Positions 43,326 to 53,541 of a DNA stretch of 64,000 bases are shown here, one piece after another (positions within the stretch are counted from its first letter, which is position 1; every line of letters starts with the position of its first letter). Source of the DNA: Aneurinibacillus tyrosinisolvens (GTDB lineage: Bacteria > Bacillota > Bacilli > Aneurinibacillales > Aneurinibacillaceae). The notes below the pieces were generated by a model. It saw nothing but the letters and a program-made list of their open reading frames with translations. It was not told where the DNA came from and made no database searches. A program made the translations under genes and the position numbers. The stretch lies in contig NZ_BBWZ01000028.1 in assembly GCF_001015055.1 (NCBI RefSeq), forward strand, positions 1 to 64,000. The letters are read 5' to 3'.

Positions 43326-44690
43326 ATGAAAGTTACTGTCATCGGAACCGGATATGTAGGTCTGGTTACGGGAGCCTGCCTGGCGAATCTGGGGCACCAG
43401 GTCATTTGCGCTGATATTTCCGTCGAAAAAATTGCCACCTTAGCCTCAGGCGGACTCCCCATCTGGGAAATGGGGCTGGAGGGTCTATTAGAAGAAGCGA
43501 GGAACAGGCAACGGATTCGTTTTACAACACATATTGATTTTGCCATTGAGGAAGCTGATGTTTTATTCATTGCTGTTGGTACTCCGTCTCAAGCCAATGG
43601 AGATGCTGATTTGTCGCACCTTTGGTCTGTGATAAACGAAATCGCAACCTATAAACTGACAAATAAATTGCTTGTCGTAAAAAGTACCGTTCCGGTTGGA
43701 ACGACAGATGCAATTGATGTTTTTTTACAGCACCTCCCTCCCGATCATCGTCCAATTGATGTGGTTCATAATCCTGAATTTCTTCGTCAAGGGAATGCCG
43801 TGCATGACTTTTTTCATCCTGACCGCATTGTCATTGGCTGTGCCTCAGAAACGGCGCGAAACATCATGCATACCCTCTACAAGGAAATTTCCGCTCCGTT
43901 TCATTTTTGTAATCGCTGCAGTGCAGAACTTATTAAATATGCCTCCAACGTCTTTTTGGCAATGAAAATTTCGTACATCAACATAATTGCAGACTTAGGC
44001 GAAAGGCTAGGTGCGAATATAGAAGATGTCGCAAAAGGGATGGGATTGGATAAGCGAATTGGCGCTTCTTTCCTGCAAGCCGGAATCGGGTACGGGGGCT
44101 CTTGCTTTCCGAAAGATATAAAAGCGCTCAAAACCCTTGGACTAAAGATGGAATGCGAGCTTCCACTTCTTGATTCCACAGAGGCAATTAACAATAATCG
44201 GCCGCGTACTATTATAAACAAAGCAAAGAAGTATCTGGGAACATTAAAAGGCAAAAAAATTGGTATGCTGGGACTAACATTTAAACCGATGACGGACGAT
44301 ATTCGCGAAGCCCCTTCACTCGCAGTCAGTCGGTTATGTTTAGCCGAAGGGGCAGCGGTACACGCTTATGATCCACTTATTTCTACGTACCCTGTGCAAG
44401 GGGTCACCCTGCATCGCGATATGTACCTGGCTGCCGATGCCTGCGATGCGATGTTCATTCTAACCGAATGGGAGGAATTTCGGCATCTTGATTGGAGTAT
44501 CATCAGTAAAATGCTTCATTTTCCTCTCATTATTGACGGGAGAAACATGTTCTCTTGGGAGTACATGCGGCAGCAAGCAAAAGAATATGATCTTATTTAC
44601 CTTTCTGTAGGCCGGTCTCCTATCTGCGCGGGAGAGGCAGTAACGGAAAGTTGCCCGGAGAATCAACGCCATCTCTTTTCTTCTAGATAA
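43326..44690 (+). CDS. ugd: UDP-glucose 6-dehydrogenase
   Basis: A 454-residue enzyme that oxidises UDP-glucose to UDP-glucuronate using NAD. The Rossmann motif is VIGTGYVGLVTGACLA, the catalytic Cys is in GYGGSCFPKDIKAL, and the C-terminal UDP-binding part has LTFKPMTDDIREAPS. It is full length. It follows the glycosyltransferase by 26 bases and overlaps the 3' end of galU on the other strand by 28 bases. Together they suggest an acidic polysaccharide or glycolipid, as with teichuronic acid genes. Confidence 0.93.
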   Translation: MKVTVIGTGYVGLVTGACLANLGHQVICADISVEKIATLASGGLPIWEMGLEGLLEEARNRQRIRFTTHIDFAIEEADVLFIAVGTPSQANGDADLSHLWSVINEIATYKLTNKLLVVKSTVPVGTTDAIDVFLQHLPPDHRPIDVVHNPEFLRQGNAVHDFFHPDRIVIGCASETARNIMHTLYKEISAPFHFCNRCSAELIKYASNVFLAMKISYINIIADLGERLGANIEDVAKGMGLDKRIGASFLQAGIGYGGSCFPKDIKALKTLGLKMECELPLLDSTEAINNNRPRTIINKAKKYLGTLKGKKIGMLGLTFKPMTDDIREAPSLAVSRLCLAEGAAVHAYDPLISTYPVQGVTLHRDMYLAADACDAMFILTEWEEFRHLDWSIISKMLHFPLIIDGRNMFSWEYMRQQAKEYDLIYLSVGRSPICAGEAVTESCPENQRHLFSSR

Positions 44691-45528
44691 GCAAGCAACT
44701 CCTCCCGCAATTCAGCATGCTGCATGGCGAATTCGATCGTCGTTGTGATAAAGCCGAGTTTTTCACCGACATCATATCTTTTACCATCGAATTCATAAGC
44801 GTAAATCTCTTCATGCTCATTCAATTGAGCAAGCGCATCGGTTAATTGGATTTCGCCTCCAGCTCCGGGTTCTTGCAGGCTCAGCTGTTCAAAAATCGCA
44901 GGCGTCAGAATGTATCGGCCCATAATGGCCAAATTGGAAGGCGCCTCATCTTGTCCAGGTTTCTCGATTAATGAACCGATATTGTATAAGCCGGGACCAA
45001 TAGGGTGACCTTCGACAATGCCATACCGCGATACCTCTTCATCACGAACCGTCTGCACGCCGATAACAGAGACCTCATACCGCTCATACACCTCTATTAA
45101 TTGCTGCAGGATGGTTTATCTGCTCGTACGATGTCATCTCCCAATAGAACAGCAAACGGCTCGTGACCGATGAAGGCGCGGGCGCACCAAATGGCATGTC
45201 CAAGACCTTTTGGCTCTTTTTGCCGTATATAATGAATATCTGCCATGTTTGATGCTTTTTGTACTTCTGCTAAAAGAGACATTTTACCCTTCTCGCGTAA
45301 GTTGTATTCCAGTTCAAATGAGGTATCAAAATGATCTTCAATGGCCCGTTTCCCTTTCCCTGTCACGATAATAATGTCTTCGATTCCCGATTCGACGGCC
45401 TCTTCCACGATATACTGAATGGTAGGTTTGTTGACAATTGGGAGCATCTCTTTCGGCATTGCTTTCGTGGCCGGGAGGAAGCGGGTTCCCAATCCGGCAG
45501 CCGGAATGATCGCTTTGCGGATTTTCAT
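44663..45528 (-). pseudogene. galU: UTP-glucose-1-phosphate uridylyltransferase, frameshifted
   Basis: The N-terminal frame from ATG 45528 (GGAGGG upstream) has [20 protein letters not shown] and runs to [14 protein letters not shown], then stops. The C-terminal frame picks up with [20 protein letters not shown] and EIQLTDAL to 44663. One extra C in the coding strand at 45109-45110 would give a normal protein of about 287 residues. GalU makes UDP-glucose, the substrate of the neighbouring Ugd. Confidence 0.85.
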
Positions 45529-45625
45529 TTTCTTTCCCTCCAATATAGATATAATAAAATAATAAAATAATCCAGTCACATAATATGTTAATAACATGTT
45601 ACACATCTTTTGTTGACAAATAGAA

Positions 45626-46498
45626 CTATTTATCATTTTTGAATTCCCTTGCTATCTCGCAAAAAGCTCGCACCAACGGTGAATGATCGTTTTTTCGCCA
45701 CGAAACCCCCATATTAGCGACGGGTAATTGACCTTTCATATCCAAATAAACAACATCCTGGGTATGCAGATTTCTTGCTGAATGTGGAATAACTGAAATT
45801 CCCATTCCTGCGGCGACTAAACCGATAACCGTTTGAAACTCGAACGCTTCTTGCTGTATGGAAGGATGACACAATCCAAGTACTTCATCATAAAGACCTG
45901 CCCACGTTTTTCTGGATAGCATAACAAAAGGGTAGGGCGTAAGGTCAGCAAGGGTAATCTTCTTCTTTTTCGCGAGAGGATGTAATTTTGGAACAGCCAA
46001 AACACAAGGCATAGTAGAGACAATCTCGGTATTTAGAATATCGCTGGTAATCGGGGTTCTTAGTACTCCAACATCAATTTTTTCTGTACGTAACGCCTCC
46101 ATTTGGGCTGGCGTAGGCATTTCAAGGAGATGTACTTTAACATCCGGGTACAAACTATTAAATTTTCTCAGAATGGATGGGAGGACATCGTAAGTAGCTG
46201 AACCGACAAAGCCAACAGTTAAGCTCCCCACTTCACCACGATGGGTACGCTGGGCATTTTCGACCGCCCGATTAAGTTCATCTAATATTTTGCGTACTTC
46301 ATCAGCCAGCAATTTTCCTGCTTCTGTGATTTCTACCTGGCGATTATTCCGATAAAAAAGAGGAATGCCTAACTCTTTTTCTAGATTTTGAATCTGTAAG
46401 CTCAAGGGAGGCTGCGTAATTTGAAGGCGTTCCGCAGCACGACTGAAATGTAATTCCTCAGATAAAACAAGAAAATATTGTAATTGTCGAAGTTCCAT
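45626..46498 (-). CDS. LysR family transcriptional regulator
   Basis: A 290-residue regulator. The winged-helix head is [20 protein letters not shown] with [20 protein letters not shown], and the C-terminal part is a two-lobe ligand-binding domain ([24 protein letters not shown]). It resembles the CynR/CatR-like group that respond to aromatic or small-acid inducers. The start at 46498 follows AAAGGTGA. It is divergent from the bicupin gene, its likely target. Confidence 0.88.
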   Translation of the reverse strand: MELRQLQYFLVLSEELHFSRAAERLQITQPPLSLQIQNLEKELGIPLFYRNNRQVEITEAGKLLADEVRKILDELNRAVENAQRTHRGEVGSLTVGFVGSATYDVLPSILRKFNSLYPDVKVHLLEMPTPAQMEALRTEKIDVGVLRTPITSDILNTEIVSTMPCVLAVPKLHPLAKKKKITLADLTPYPFVMLSRKTWAGLYDEVLGLCHPSIQQEAFEFQTVIGLVAAGMGISVIPHSARNLHTQDVVYLDMKGQLPVANMGVSWRKNDHSPLVRAFCEIAREFKNDK

Positions 46499-46621
46499 CT
46501 TTATATCACCTTTACACAAGTTATTTAAAAAACATATCATACGTATATTAATAATATATTGTACTTTTTTTCAAAAGCAAGATAAGATCGATTCACAAAC
46601 GAAATATTGGAGGGTTTATCA

Positions 46622-47605
46622 ATGTCTACTATCGCACAACCAGGAAAACTATCTGTAGGAACGGTAAATGAAAACTGGACAGGAGATGCTCGTTTCTACG
46701 AATATGCTACCGCTGCTGATCCAATCGGAAGTGGTATTATCAGTCCGATCCCAGTGAAAGAATTCGGCCCTGAACTGTATAACTCAGGTGAAACTCGTAT
46801 TGTACCGTTAGACCTCTCTAAAGAATTGAGAACGGAATATACAGCAACCAGCCCATCTCTTCTTGCTCACTTTATCCGCATTAATGCAGGGGATTCTGTT
46901 GAAACAAAACCAAACGCAACAAGCGAACTTTATTACATTATTTCGGGTGCAGGCAGCACAGAAGTAAATGGCGAAACAATTAACTGGAAGAAAGGCGATT
47001 TCTTAACGCTTCCATCTGGCTCTGTTAGCCGTCATATCGCTGCGGAAGATACAACCATTTACTACATCGTAGATACTCCGCTTCTTGATTATCTAGGTGC
47101 TGAAGCAACAGAAGCTCGTTTCCAGCCTACGCTTTTCACAGCTGAGGCAGCTATGGCAAAATTAGAAGAAGTAAAAAATGCACCGGATGCTCATTTGAAA
47201 AACCGTATTTCTATCTTGATGAACAATCAAAAGTTTGATCAAACGTTAACGATTACACATGTACTTTGGGCCATGTTTGGTATCGTTCCAGTAGCATCAA
47301 ACCAAGCGCCTCACAGCCACAAGTCCGTTGCTCTTGACTTCGTTGCTTACGCTGCACCTGGCACCTATACACTGGTTGGAGATAAGGTAGACCCTGTTAC
47401 AGCACAAATTATCGATCCAATTCGTATCGATTGGGTAACAGGAAAGGCATTCGTTACTCCTCCTGGATTATGGCATTCTCACCATAATGAATCTGGAGAA
47501 GATGCTTTCATTATCCCTATCCAAGACGCAGGGCTTCAAACTTACCTTCGTACACTGGATATCCAATTTACGCATTACGAAGAAAAGAAAGAAGACCAAG
47601 AATAA
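46622..47605 (+). CDS. two-domain cupin protein
   Basis: A 327-residue bicupin. The first barrel has ELYYIISGAGSTEVNG and KKGDFLTLPSGSVSRH; the second has PHSHKSVALDFVAY and PPGLWHSHHNES, with metal-binding histidines mainly in the second. The layout recalls gentisate 1,2-dioxygenase-like proteins, but the sequence does not prove dioxygenase activity. GGAGGG precedes the ATG at 46622. It is divergent from a LysR regulator and ends at a UUCG terminator. Confidence 0.75.
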   Translation: MSTIAQPGKLSVGTVNENWTGDARFYEYATAADPIGSGIISPIPVKEFGPELYNSGETRIVPLDLSKELRTEYTATSPSLLAHFIRINAGDSVETKPNATSELYYIISGAGSTEVNGETINWKKGDFLTLPSGSVSRHIAAEDTTIYYIVDTPLLDYLGAEATEARFQPTLFTAEAAMAKLEEVKNAPDAHLKNRISILMNNQKFDQTLTITHVLWAMFGIVPVASNQAPHSHKSVALDFVAYAAPGTYTLVGDKVDPVTAQIIDPIRIDWVTGKAFVTPPGLWHSHHNESGEDAFIIPIQDAGLQTYLRTLDIQFTHYEEKKEDQE

Positions 47606-47622
47606 TAAAGTATCAAAGGCAG

Positions 47623-47650
47623 AAAAGCACCCTTCGGGGTGCTTTTTCTT
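47623..47650 (+). terminator. UUCG terminator of bicupin gene
   Basis: AAAAGCACCC and GGGTGCTTTT around a TTCG tetraloop, followed by TCTTA. Confidence 0.9.
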
Positions 47651-47668
47651 ACGAAAGAGAGGAACGAA

Positions 47669-47812
47669 ATGAGAATAGCTAAGTTTTGTGAAAAGAACGT
47701 CAGAGTGACGGGTTCAAGTGAGACCATCGCTATTCTGGAACGTGAACACAAAGAGGATGTAGAAGTTTGGGTTGACTCCCTTTCTTTTAATAGAAAATGG
47801 GGTCATTACTAA
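47669..47812 (+). CDS. small hypothetical protein
   Basis: A 47-residue frame MRIAKFCEKNVRVTGSSETI ... NRKWGHY with AGAGAGGAA before the ATG. Soluble, charged, no known family. It starts 20 bases after the bicupin terminator. Confidence 0.5.
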   Translation: MRIAKFCEKNVRVTGSSETIAILEREHKEDVEVWVDSLSFNRKWGHY

Positions 47813-48121
47813 GAAGGTTTGCTATTTTTTATTTAATCCATAATTTAAAAGCAATACCGACAATCCTCCTGTAATTTGGGAATACCTCTAACCCATGAAC
47901 GAATTAAAGAGACTATGAAAAAAAGAAAAAAAGTCCCACGTTTGAGGGTGAAAAGTATACATCCTTTGTCGGGTCTAAGATTTTGAGTTATTAAACTGAT
48001 TATTTTATAAAATCTATAAAGGTAAAGTGCAACTTAATTTGTTATAATATTTAAAAGTGTCAGTTAATTATGTTATTTTCTGAGATTTATCATACATAAT
48101 CAAAATAAAGGAGGAGTTCAG
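47813..48121. other. promoter region of ureohydrolase gene
   Basis: AT-rich, no coding frame. An extended -10 (TG at 48040, TATAAT at 48043-48048) is the best promoter for the gene at 48122. I looked for the guanidine-I (ykkC) riboswitch because of the gene content and did not find its conserved blocks. Confidence 0.45.
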
Positions 48122-49129
48122 ATGTATCGCTCGAAGGACCAGTATGAAAAACAAAATCTAAATCTACCATTTACGGGAATTTGTTCTTTTGCTAAGTATC
48201 CAATATGTACAAACCTTGATGAATTGGACGCGGATGTCGCAATTATCGGTGTACCTTATGACATGGGAACACAATGGCGCTCAGGAACACGCTTTGGTCC
48301 ACGTGCTATTCGGGAAGCGTCCACGCTTTATAGTTTTGGACTCGGAGGATCTTATGATCCGGAGCGAGACGAAGTTTTTATTGCACCTCCATTAAAAATC
48401 GTAGATTGCGGAGATGTTGATATGGTTCATGGGGATCTTCAGCAATGTTTTGAAAATATCGAAGCGGCTGTAAGGAGGATTGTTTCTAAAGGCGCGTTGC
48501 CTGTTGTTTTAGGTGGAGACCATTCTATCACGATTCCCGTCGCACAGGCATTAGATTCACTCGGTCCATTATGTGTTATCCAAATTGATGCGCATTTAGA
48601 CTGGGCAGGCGAGCGTTCCGGCCAGCGTTATGGTCATGGAAGCCCGATGAGACGTATGGCAGAAATGAGCCATTTTAGCGAAATGGCTCAACTTGGTATT
48701 CGTGGAGTTGGAAGCAGTAAAAAGGAGGATTTTGATGCTGCAAGGAACTATGGCAGTATAATTATGAGCCCAAGAGAAATTAGAAAAATAGGCATAGAAG
48801 GCGTTTTGAGCCAAATTCCAAAGGGAGCTCACTATTTCATCACCTTTGATGTGGATGGTATCGATCCTTCCGTTTGTCCTGGTACGGGAACTCCATCGCC
48901 AGGTGGCTTTTCTTACGATGAAGTAAATGAACTGTTGGAGGCCATAAGTAAGCATGGAGAGGTCGTTGCTTTCGATTTTGTTGAGGTTTCACCTCCCTAT
49001 GATCCTACAGGGATGACAAGTCAAACGGCTGCACGTCTCATACTAGATTTCATGGGGTTTATTTTAAAGGAGCGGGAGAGGAAAACAAGTAGAGTGTTGA
49101 AAAATGAAACAATAAATTTACGAAAGTGA
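48122..49129 (+). CDS. agmatinase/ureohydrolase family enzyme (1)
   Basis: A 335-residue dinuclear-metal ureohydrolase. Metal-binding motifs are VLGGDHSITIP, IQIDAHLDWAG and FDVDGIDPSVCPGTGTP. The family hydrolyses agmatine, guanidinobutyrate, other guanidino compounds or guanidine to urea plus an amine. Which one is not readable from the motifs. GGAGGAG precedes the ATG. A DUF1989 remnant follows it and a second ureohydrolase lies at 53542, around a polyamine-type ABC transporter. Confidence 0.87.
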   Translation: MYRSKDQYEKQNLNLPFTGICSFAKYPICTNLDELDADVAIIGVPYDMGTQWRSGTRFGPRAIREASTLYSFGLGGSYDPERDEVFIAPPLKIVDCGDVDMVHGDLQQCFENIEAAVRRIVSKGALPVVLGGDHSITIPVAQALDSLGPLCVIQIDAHLDWAGERSGQRYGHGSPMRRMAEMSHFSEMAQLGIRGVGSSKKEDFDAARNYGSIIMSPREIRKIGIEGVLSQIPKGAHYFITFDVDGIDPSVCPGTGTPSPGGFSYDEVNELLEAISKHGEVVAFDFVEVSPPYDPTGMTSQTAARLILDFMGFILKERERKTSRVLKNETINLRK

Positions 49130-49139
49130 GGGAAACAGG

Positions 49140-49449
49140 TTGGTAAATAGAGAAGTAGTCATTCCAGGTGGTTCGGGACATGCTTTTAAATTTTGCTCAT
49201 GCCTTTAAAGACTACGGTTTAGATTATTGGCGGATTCCCGATCCGCTGAATCTATTTCAAAACACTCCAGTTAATCCGGACGGAACCTTTGGCGCTTCTA
49301 TTGAACCTGAATCGAAAGCTGGAGATTATGTAGTTTTTAAAGCGTTGACTGATTTAATCATTGGGATATCTGCTTGCCCACAGGACATGACATCCTTATG
49401 CGGTTATCATATTACGGATATTAAAGCGGAGATTATACCAAAATGGTAA
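49140..49449 (+). pseudogene. DUF1989 (urea-carboxylase-associated) protein, internal deletion
   Basis: A TTG start after GAGG gives VNREVVIPGGSGHAF, the usual N-terminus of DUF1989 proteins, then runs out of frame. The second frame resumes with LLNFAHAFKDYGLDYWRIPD and NLFQNTPVNPDGTFG to the end (ISACPQDMTS). About 80 residues in the middle are missing. DUF1989 proteins occur with urea carboxylase and include carboxyguanidine deiminases. Confidence 0.78.
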
Positions 49450-49478
49450 AAAGGGGCATGTGCCCCTTTTTACCATTT
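49441..49478. terminator. bidirectional terminator, 18-bp perfect stem
   Basis: Bases 49441-49458 are the exact reverse complement of 49461-49478, with a two-base centre. The core is AAAAAGGGGCA/TGCCCCTTTTT. It separates the convergent DUF1989 remnant and potC. Confidence 0.9.
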
Positions 49479-49505
49479 TTAATGCTCGAAGGTTGGAATC
49501 AAAAA

Positions 49506-50285
49506 CTAGCTTTCTTGGTGAAGCTTAGCAGCCCGTGAAGAAACCCATGCCTGGATGGCGAATAAAGCAATGGTTCCAATAATTAAGATCGTTGAAACCG
49601 CAGCAATTGTTGGATCGACTTGGGCACGCAGATTTTCCCACATGACAATAGGCAGTGTTTTCGTTCTTGCTCCCGCGATAAAAATGGTGACGACCAACTC
49701 ATCAAGCGATGTGATGAAGGCAAACAAACATCCAGAAAGCATAGCTGGGCGGATTAGTGGAAGTGTTATTTTAAAAAATGCCCCTATGGGAGTGGCTCCC
49801 AAACTCATGGCAGCTAACTCCAAATTTCGATCGACTCCCCTCAAACTGGCTGTAATAGTTACAAATACTATAGGGATGGCCAGAACTGAATGGGACAATA
49901 CAAGACCAGTTAGGCTGTTGGTTAACTTTAGCGGGGCAAAAGAATGATAGAGAGCAATGCCTACTATAATAATTGGAATAATCATCGGTGCTACCATTAA
50001 TGACATAAACAGTTTTTTGCCCCGAAAATTCAAGCGGGTAACAGCTGTTGCGGCCATGGTTCCAAGAATGGTAGAAGTAATCGCGGTAAGTACGGCTACA
50101 TACACACTTCTAAAAAGACCATCTACCCATTCCTGATTTTCCGAGAAGCTGCTATACCATTGCAAGGAAAAACCCGGGGGTGGAAATCGAAAGAAGCTCA
50201 CCGATGTAAACGAAAGGGGAATGATTACCAGAATTGGAGCGATTAAAGCGACTAATATGAAACCAACTAGGATGCGCAGCCACAT
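49506..50285 (-). CDS. potC: spermidine/putrescine-type ABC permease (PotC-like)
   Basis: A 259-residue membrane permease with six helices and the EAA-type loop ELAAMSLGATPIGAFFKITLPL. Pairs with PotB to form the channel. It follows potB by one base. The GC content and codon use match the neighbours. Confidence 0.87.
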   Translation of the reverse strand: MWLRILVGFILVALIAPILVIIPLSFTSVSFFRFPPPGFSLQWYSSFSENQEWVDGLFRSVYVAVLTAITSTILGTMAATAVTRLNFRGKKLFMSLMVAPMIIPIIIVGIALYHSFAPLKLTNSLTGLVLSHSVLAIPIVFVTITASLRGVDRNLELAAMSLGATPIGAFFKITLPLIRPAMLSGCLFAFITSLDELVVTIFIAGARTKTLPIVMWENLRAQVDPTIAAVSTILIIGTIALFAIQAWVSSRAAKLHQES

Positions 50286-50286
50286 T

Positions 50287-51189
50287 TTAGTTCAGCTCCT
50301 TTAATACTGGATTGTTTCGGGTCAGCAAGTAGGATAGGAATAATAGAAGTAAGGTGACCACAAATAATACAAGGGCTAACGCTGAAGCCAAGTTCCAATT
50401 TAAAGTCGTACTCACATTGTTTTGTATGAGCATAGATATCATCATATTTTTGGAACCACCCAGGAGGGCCGGTGTTATAAAATATCCCATCGCTAGGATG
50501 AACACCAATAGGGAACCGGATAATACACCGGGTAGAGAAAGTGGAAAAAATATTTGTACAAATGACTTCCAAGGTTTAGCTCCCATACCTTGCGACGCTT
50601 GAATTAAACGCTTGTCAATTCCTTCCATGACAGAATAGAGGCTTAGAACCATGTAGGGTATAAGTACATGGGTCATTCCGATAACAACACCAGTCGTGTT
50701 ATATAGGAGTGGGATAGGTTGATCGATTAAGCCGATGGCCATGAGGAACTTGTTAATCACCCCTTGCTCCTGTAGGATAATCGTCCAAGCAAATGTACGT
50801 ACCAGAAGACTAATCCAGAAGGGGATGAGTACTGCCGCGAAGATGATTTTTTTCCACGTGCTGGATTCCGTATTGACCAATAAATAGGCCACCGGATAGG
50901 ATACGATGAGGGCCATAAGTGTAACAATAAATGAAACCTTTAACGTCAACCACAATACCTGCAAATAAACCGTTTCCAAGAAAATGTGAGATAAGTATTC
51001 TAATGTAAAACCGTTTTTATCAAAGATACTTAGTTTGAAAAGACCAAACATGGAAAATACCATCAAAAATACGATATAAGCCAATGGAATCAGCAAAAGA
51101 AGCCATTGTAGCCCGGGAATTTTGCTCAATTGATAGGGAGAGGGTACCCTGGATATGGGTACCTCAACTCTCTTTTCTGTTTCGATCAT
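50287..51189 (-). CDS. potB: spermidine/putrescine-type ABC permease (PotB-like)
   Basis: A 300-residue membrane permease with six helices and EAA loop KRLIQASQGMGAKPWKSFVQ. The periplasmic-binding-protein-dependent family that includes PotB. It lies 17 bases after potD in the same operon. GGAGGATTAATCA precedes the ATG. Confidence 0.87.
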   Translation of the reverse strand: MIETEKRVEVPISRVPSPYQLSKIPGLQWLLLLIPLAYIVFLMVFSMFGLFKLSIFDKNGFTLEYLSHIFLETVYLQVLWLTLKVSFIVTLMALIVSYPVAYLLVNTESSTWKKIIFAAVLIPFWISLLVRTFAWTIILQEQGVINKFLMAIGLIDQPIPLLYNTTGVVIGMTHVLIPYMVLSLYSVMEGIDKRLIQASQGMGAKPWKSFVQIFFPLSLPGVLSGSLLVFILAMGYFITPALLGGSKNMMISMLIQNNVSTTLNWNLASALALVLFVVTLLLLFLSYLLTRNNPVLKELN

Positions 51190-51206
51190 TGATTAATCCT
51201 CCTTGT

Positions 51207-52292
51207 TTATTTCAATAACCATTGTTCGAAACGCTCATTTACTTTATCAAAGTTATCCACCCACCATTTGATATCGACAACAATTTGGCTTTTGGCTTTG
51301 TCCGGCGATTGTCCCAAACGTTCCTTTACCTCCGGAGACAATAGGTCCAGTGCCTTCTTGTTTACAGGAGCATAATCAATACTGGAAGAAAAGGCAGCCT
51401 GCTGTTCAGGTGCTATAGCGAAAGCGATGAATTTCATTGCCAAATCTTTGTTTTGTACCCCTTTCGGTACAACCCAGGAATCACCCATAATTAAGCCTTG
51501 ATTGAATTCTACATCTTCTGGAGCTCCTTGCTTCTTGGCAGTGGAGACACGGCCATTCCAAGCTTCTGCCAACACAACTTCACCATTGGCCAATAGTTGC
51601 GGAGGCTGTGCCCCTGCATTCCACCAAACCTTGACATCCTTTTTGATTTTATCCAAGCTAGCAAAGGCTCTATCTACATCCAGTGGATACAATTTGTCCG
51701 GCGCTACACCGTCAGCAAGCAATGCAGCTTCTAATGTTCCTGTCGGATATTTCCATAGGGAACGAGGTCCAGGGAACTTTTTAGTATCCCAGAATTCAGC
51801 CCAGTTTTTCGGGTGGCTTCCTGTAGGGAACTTGCTCGTGTTGTAGCTGATAGCTGTGGAGAATAATTCTGCTCCAATCCCGTAATCATCAACCAATTGC
51901 GGTATAATGTCATCCTTCTTAATGACGTTGTAGTCCAATTTCTCCAGTAATCCTTGTTTTCCACCACGGATAACAAAATCACTGTCAACGTTCACTACGT
52001 CAAATTCCACATTTCCACTCTCCACCATTGCTTTGAACTTTCCATAATCTGTTGGAGAAACAACGGTAATCTTTACATTATTTTTCTTTTCAAACGGCTC
52101 GAAAATAGCTTTTTTGTGAGCCTCGGTAATAGCGCCGCCCCAATCCATGATAGCGAGGTTTTGCGTTTTTCCACTAGATACCGAAGATCCCCCGGCTGGA
52201 GCTGCTTCATTATTTCCTCCACCTCCGCTGCACGCTGTTAGCGACATAGCTAGGATGAGACTGGCAGAAGCGAGTACTAACCTTTTTAACAT
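51207..52292 (-). CDS. potD: spermidine/putrescine-type binding lipoprotein (PotD-like)
   Basis: A 361-residue extracellular binding protein. The signal peptide ends in lipobox LTAC (SLTACSGGG). The mature part has TQNLAIMDWGGAITEAHKKA and FDVVNVDSDFVIRGGKQG, typical of the polyamine/iron-binding group. It delivers the ligand to PotBC. The ligand could be putrescine, spermidine, agmatine or a related guanidino compound. Confidence 0.85.
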   Translation of the reverse strand: MLKRLVLASASLILAMSLTACSGGGGNNEAAPAGGSSVSSGKTQNLAIMDWGGAITEAHKKAIFEPFEKKNNVKITVVSPTDYGKFKAMVESGNVEFDVVNVDSDFVIRGGKQGLLEKLDYNVIKKDDIIPQLVDDYGIGAELFSTAISYNTSKFPTGSHPKNWAEFWDTKKFPGPRSLWKYPTGTLEAALLADGVAPDKLYPLDVDRAFASLDKIKKDVKVWWNAGAQPPQLLANGEVVLAEAWNGRVSTAKKQGAPEDVEFNQGLIMGDSWVVPKGVQNKDLAMKFIAFAIAPEQQAAFSSSIDYAPVNKKALDLLSPEVKERLGQSPDKAKSQIVVDIKWWVDNFDKVNERFEQWLLK

Positions 52293-52318
52293 TTTTTCTT
52301 CCCCCTAGTTTTTTATTT

Positions 52319-53417
52319 TTAGGCAGTGACTTCATCCGGAATTAGGCTGGCATCTTGGCTGTCCCAACCGAGCATTACTTCTCTGCCGCAATGAACGGAA
52401 TCGGAAAGTCGAGCCGGTACCTTGACCGTAATTTCTTGTCCGGATTCAGTAACCGTTTTTACTTTAATTGCTTCTCCTACATAGATTAGCTCATGCACTC
52501 GCGCCTCAAGGATATTAATATACTGAGAATGATCCTGGGCAATTTGGATATTTTCCGGACGAAGAGCAATCAGTGTGGATGGGTTGTTCAAGCCTTCATT
52601 GACACTATCAATGCCAATAGTAGCTACCTTTTCATCCGACATTCTAACTTTGGCTTGCCCAGAATCCATGCCTAGCAATTCTCCTCTAATCAAGTTGATT
52701 TCCCCAATAAATTCAGCTACAAAACGATTTCTCGGCTTCTTATAGAGATTTTCCGGTGTGTCGACTTGCTCAATTCGTCCGTGGTTCATGACACAGATTC
52801 GATCGGACATGGTTAATGCCTCTTCCTGATCATGAGTTACACTGATGGTCGTAATCCCTACCTTTTCTTGAATGTGCTTAATCTCAAGCTGCATTTGCTG
52901 ACGAAGGGTTTTATCCAAAGCTCCCAGGGGCTCATCCAATAGGAGGAGTGGAGGATTGAAAACTATGGCTCTTGCCAAAGCCACACGCTGCTGTTGACCA
53001 CCACTAAGCTGTTTCGGAAAACGGGTTCCATATTGTCCTAACTGAACCATATCCAAAATGTTATGAACAATGCTTTTCATTTTGTCTTTTGGAACTTTCC
53101 TTAAACGAAGCGGATAGGCAACATTATCGAATACCGTCATATGAGGGAACAGGGCATAATTTTGAAACATCATTCCAATCTCTCGTTCATAGGCTTTTTT
53201 CTTGGTAATGTCATCGTTATTAAGGAGAATAGAGCCGCTGGTCAATTCTTCAAATCCTGCAATCAACTTTAATACAGAGGTTTTTCCAGATCCGCTTGGT
53301 CCAAGAATTGTTAAGAACTCGCCCTTATGAACGGAAAGACTAAAATCGTCGACCGCTTTAAATTTTTTTGTAATACTTCGTTGCACCTTTTATTTCTAAA
53401 CTATCTCCTATAGCCAT
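52319..53417 (-). pseudogene. potA: spermidine/putrescine-type ABC ATPase PotA, frameshifted near start
   Basis: The ATG at 53417 (AAGGTGG upstream) reads MAIGDSLEIKGATKYYKK and hits a stop. Dropping one A in the A7 run (plus-strand T7, 53363-53369) joins it to the rest: GPSGSGKTSVLKLIAGFEE (Walker A), LSGGQQQRVALARAIVFNPP (signature) and LLLDEP (Walker B), then a TOBE domain. Without correction, translation would need to start at the TTG at 53386, which removes 12 residues and has only AAAAGG upstream. Confidence 0.82.
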
Positions 53418-53541
53418 TGATGTACCACCTTTCCGCAAATGCACAACATCACTACATTTGTTACTCTATAACCTAAATTAACCATCCATTCAAAACTAAG
53501 TAAATTTAATATTTTGTCAATAATAAAGATTAGGAAATTTT

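Noticed and set aside
47813-48121. Guanidine (ykkC) riboswitch before the ureohydrolase gene
   Set aside because: The conserved blocks of the guanidine-I motif are not present; only an extended -10 promoter is visible.
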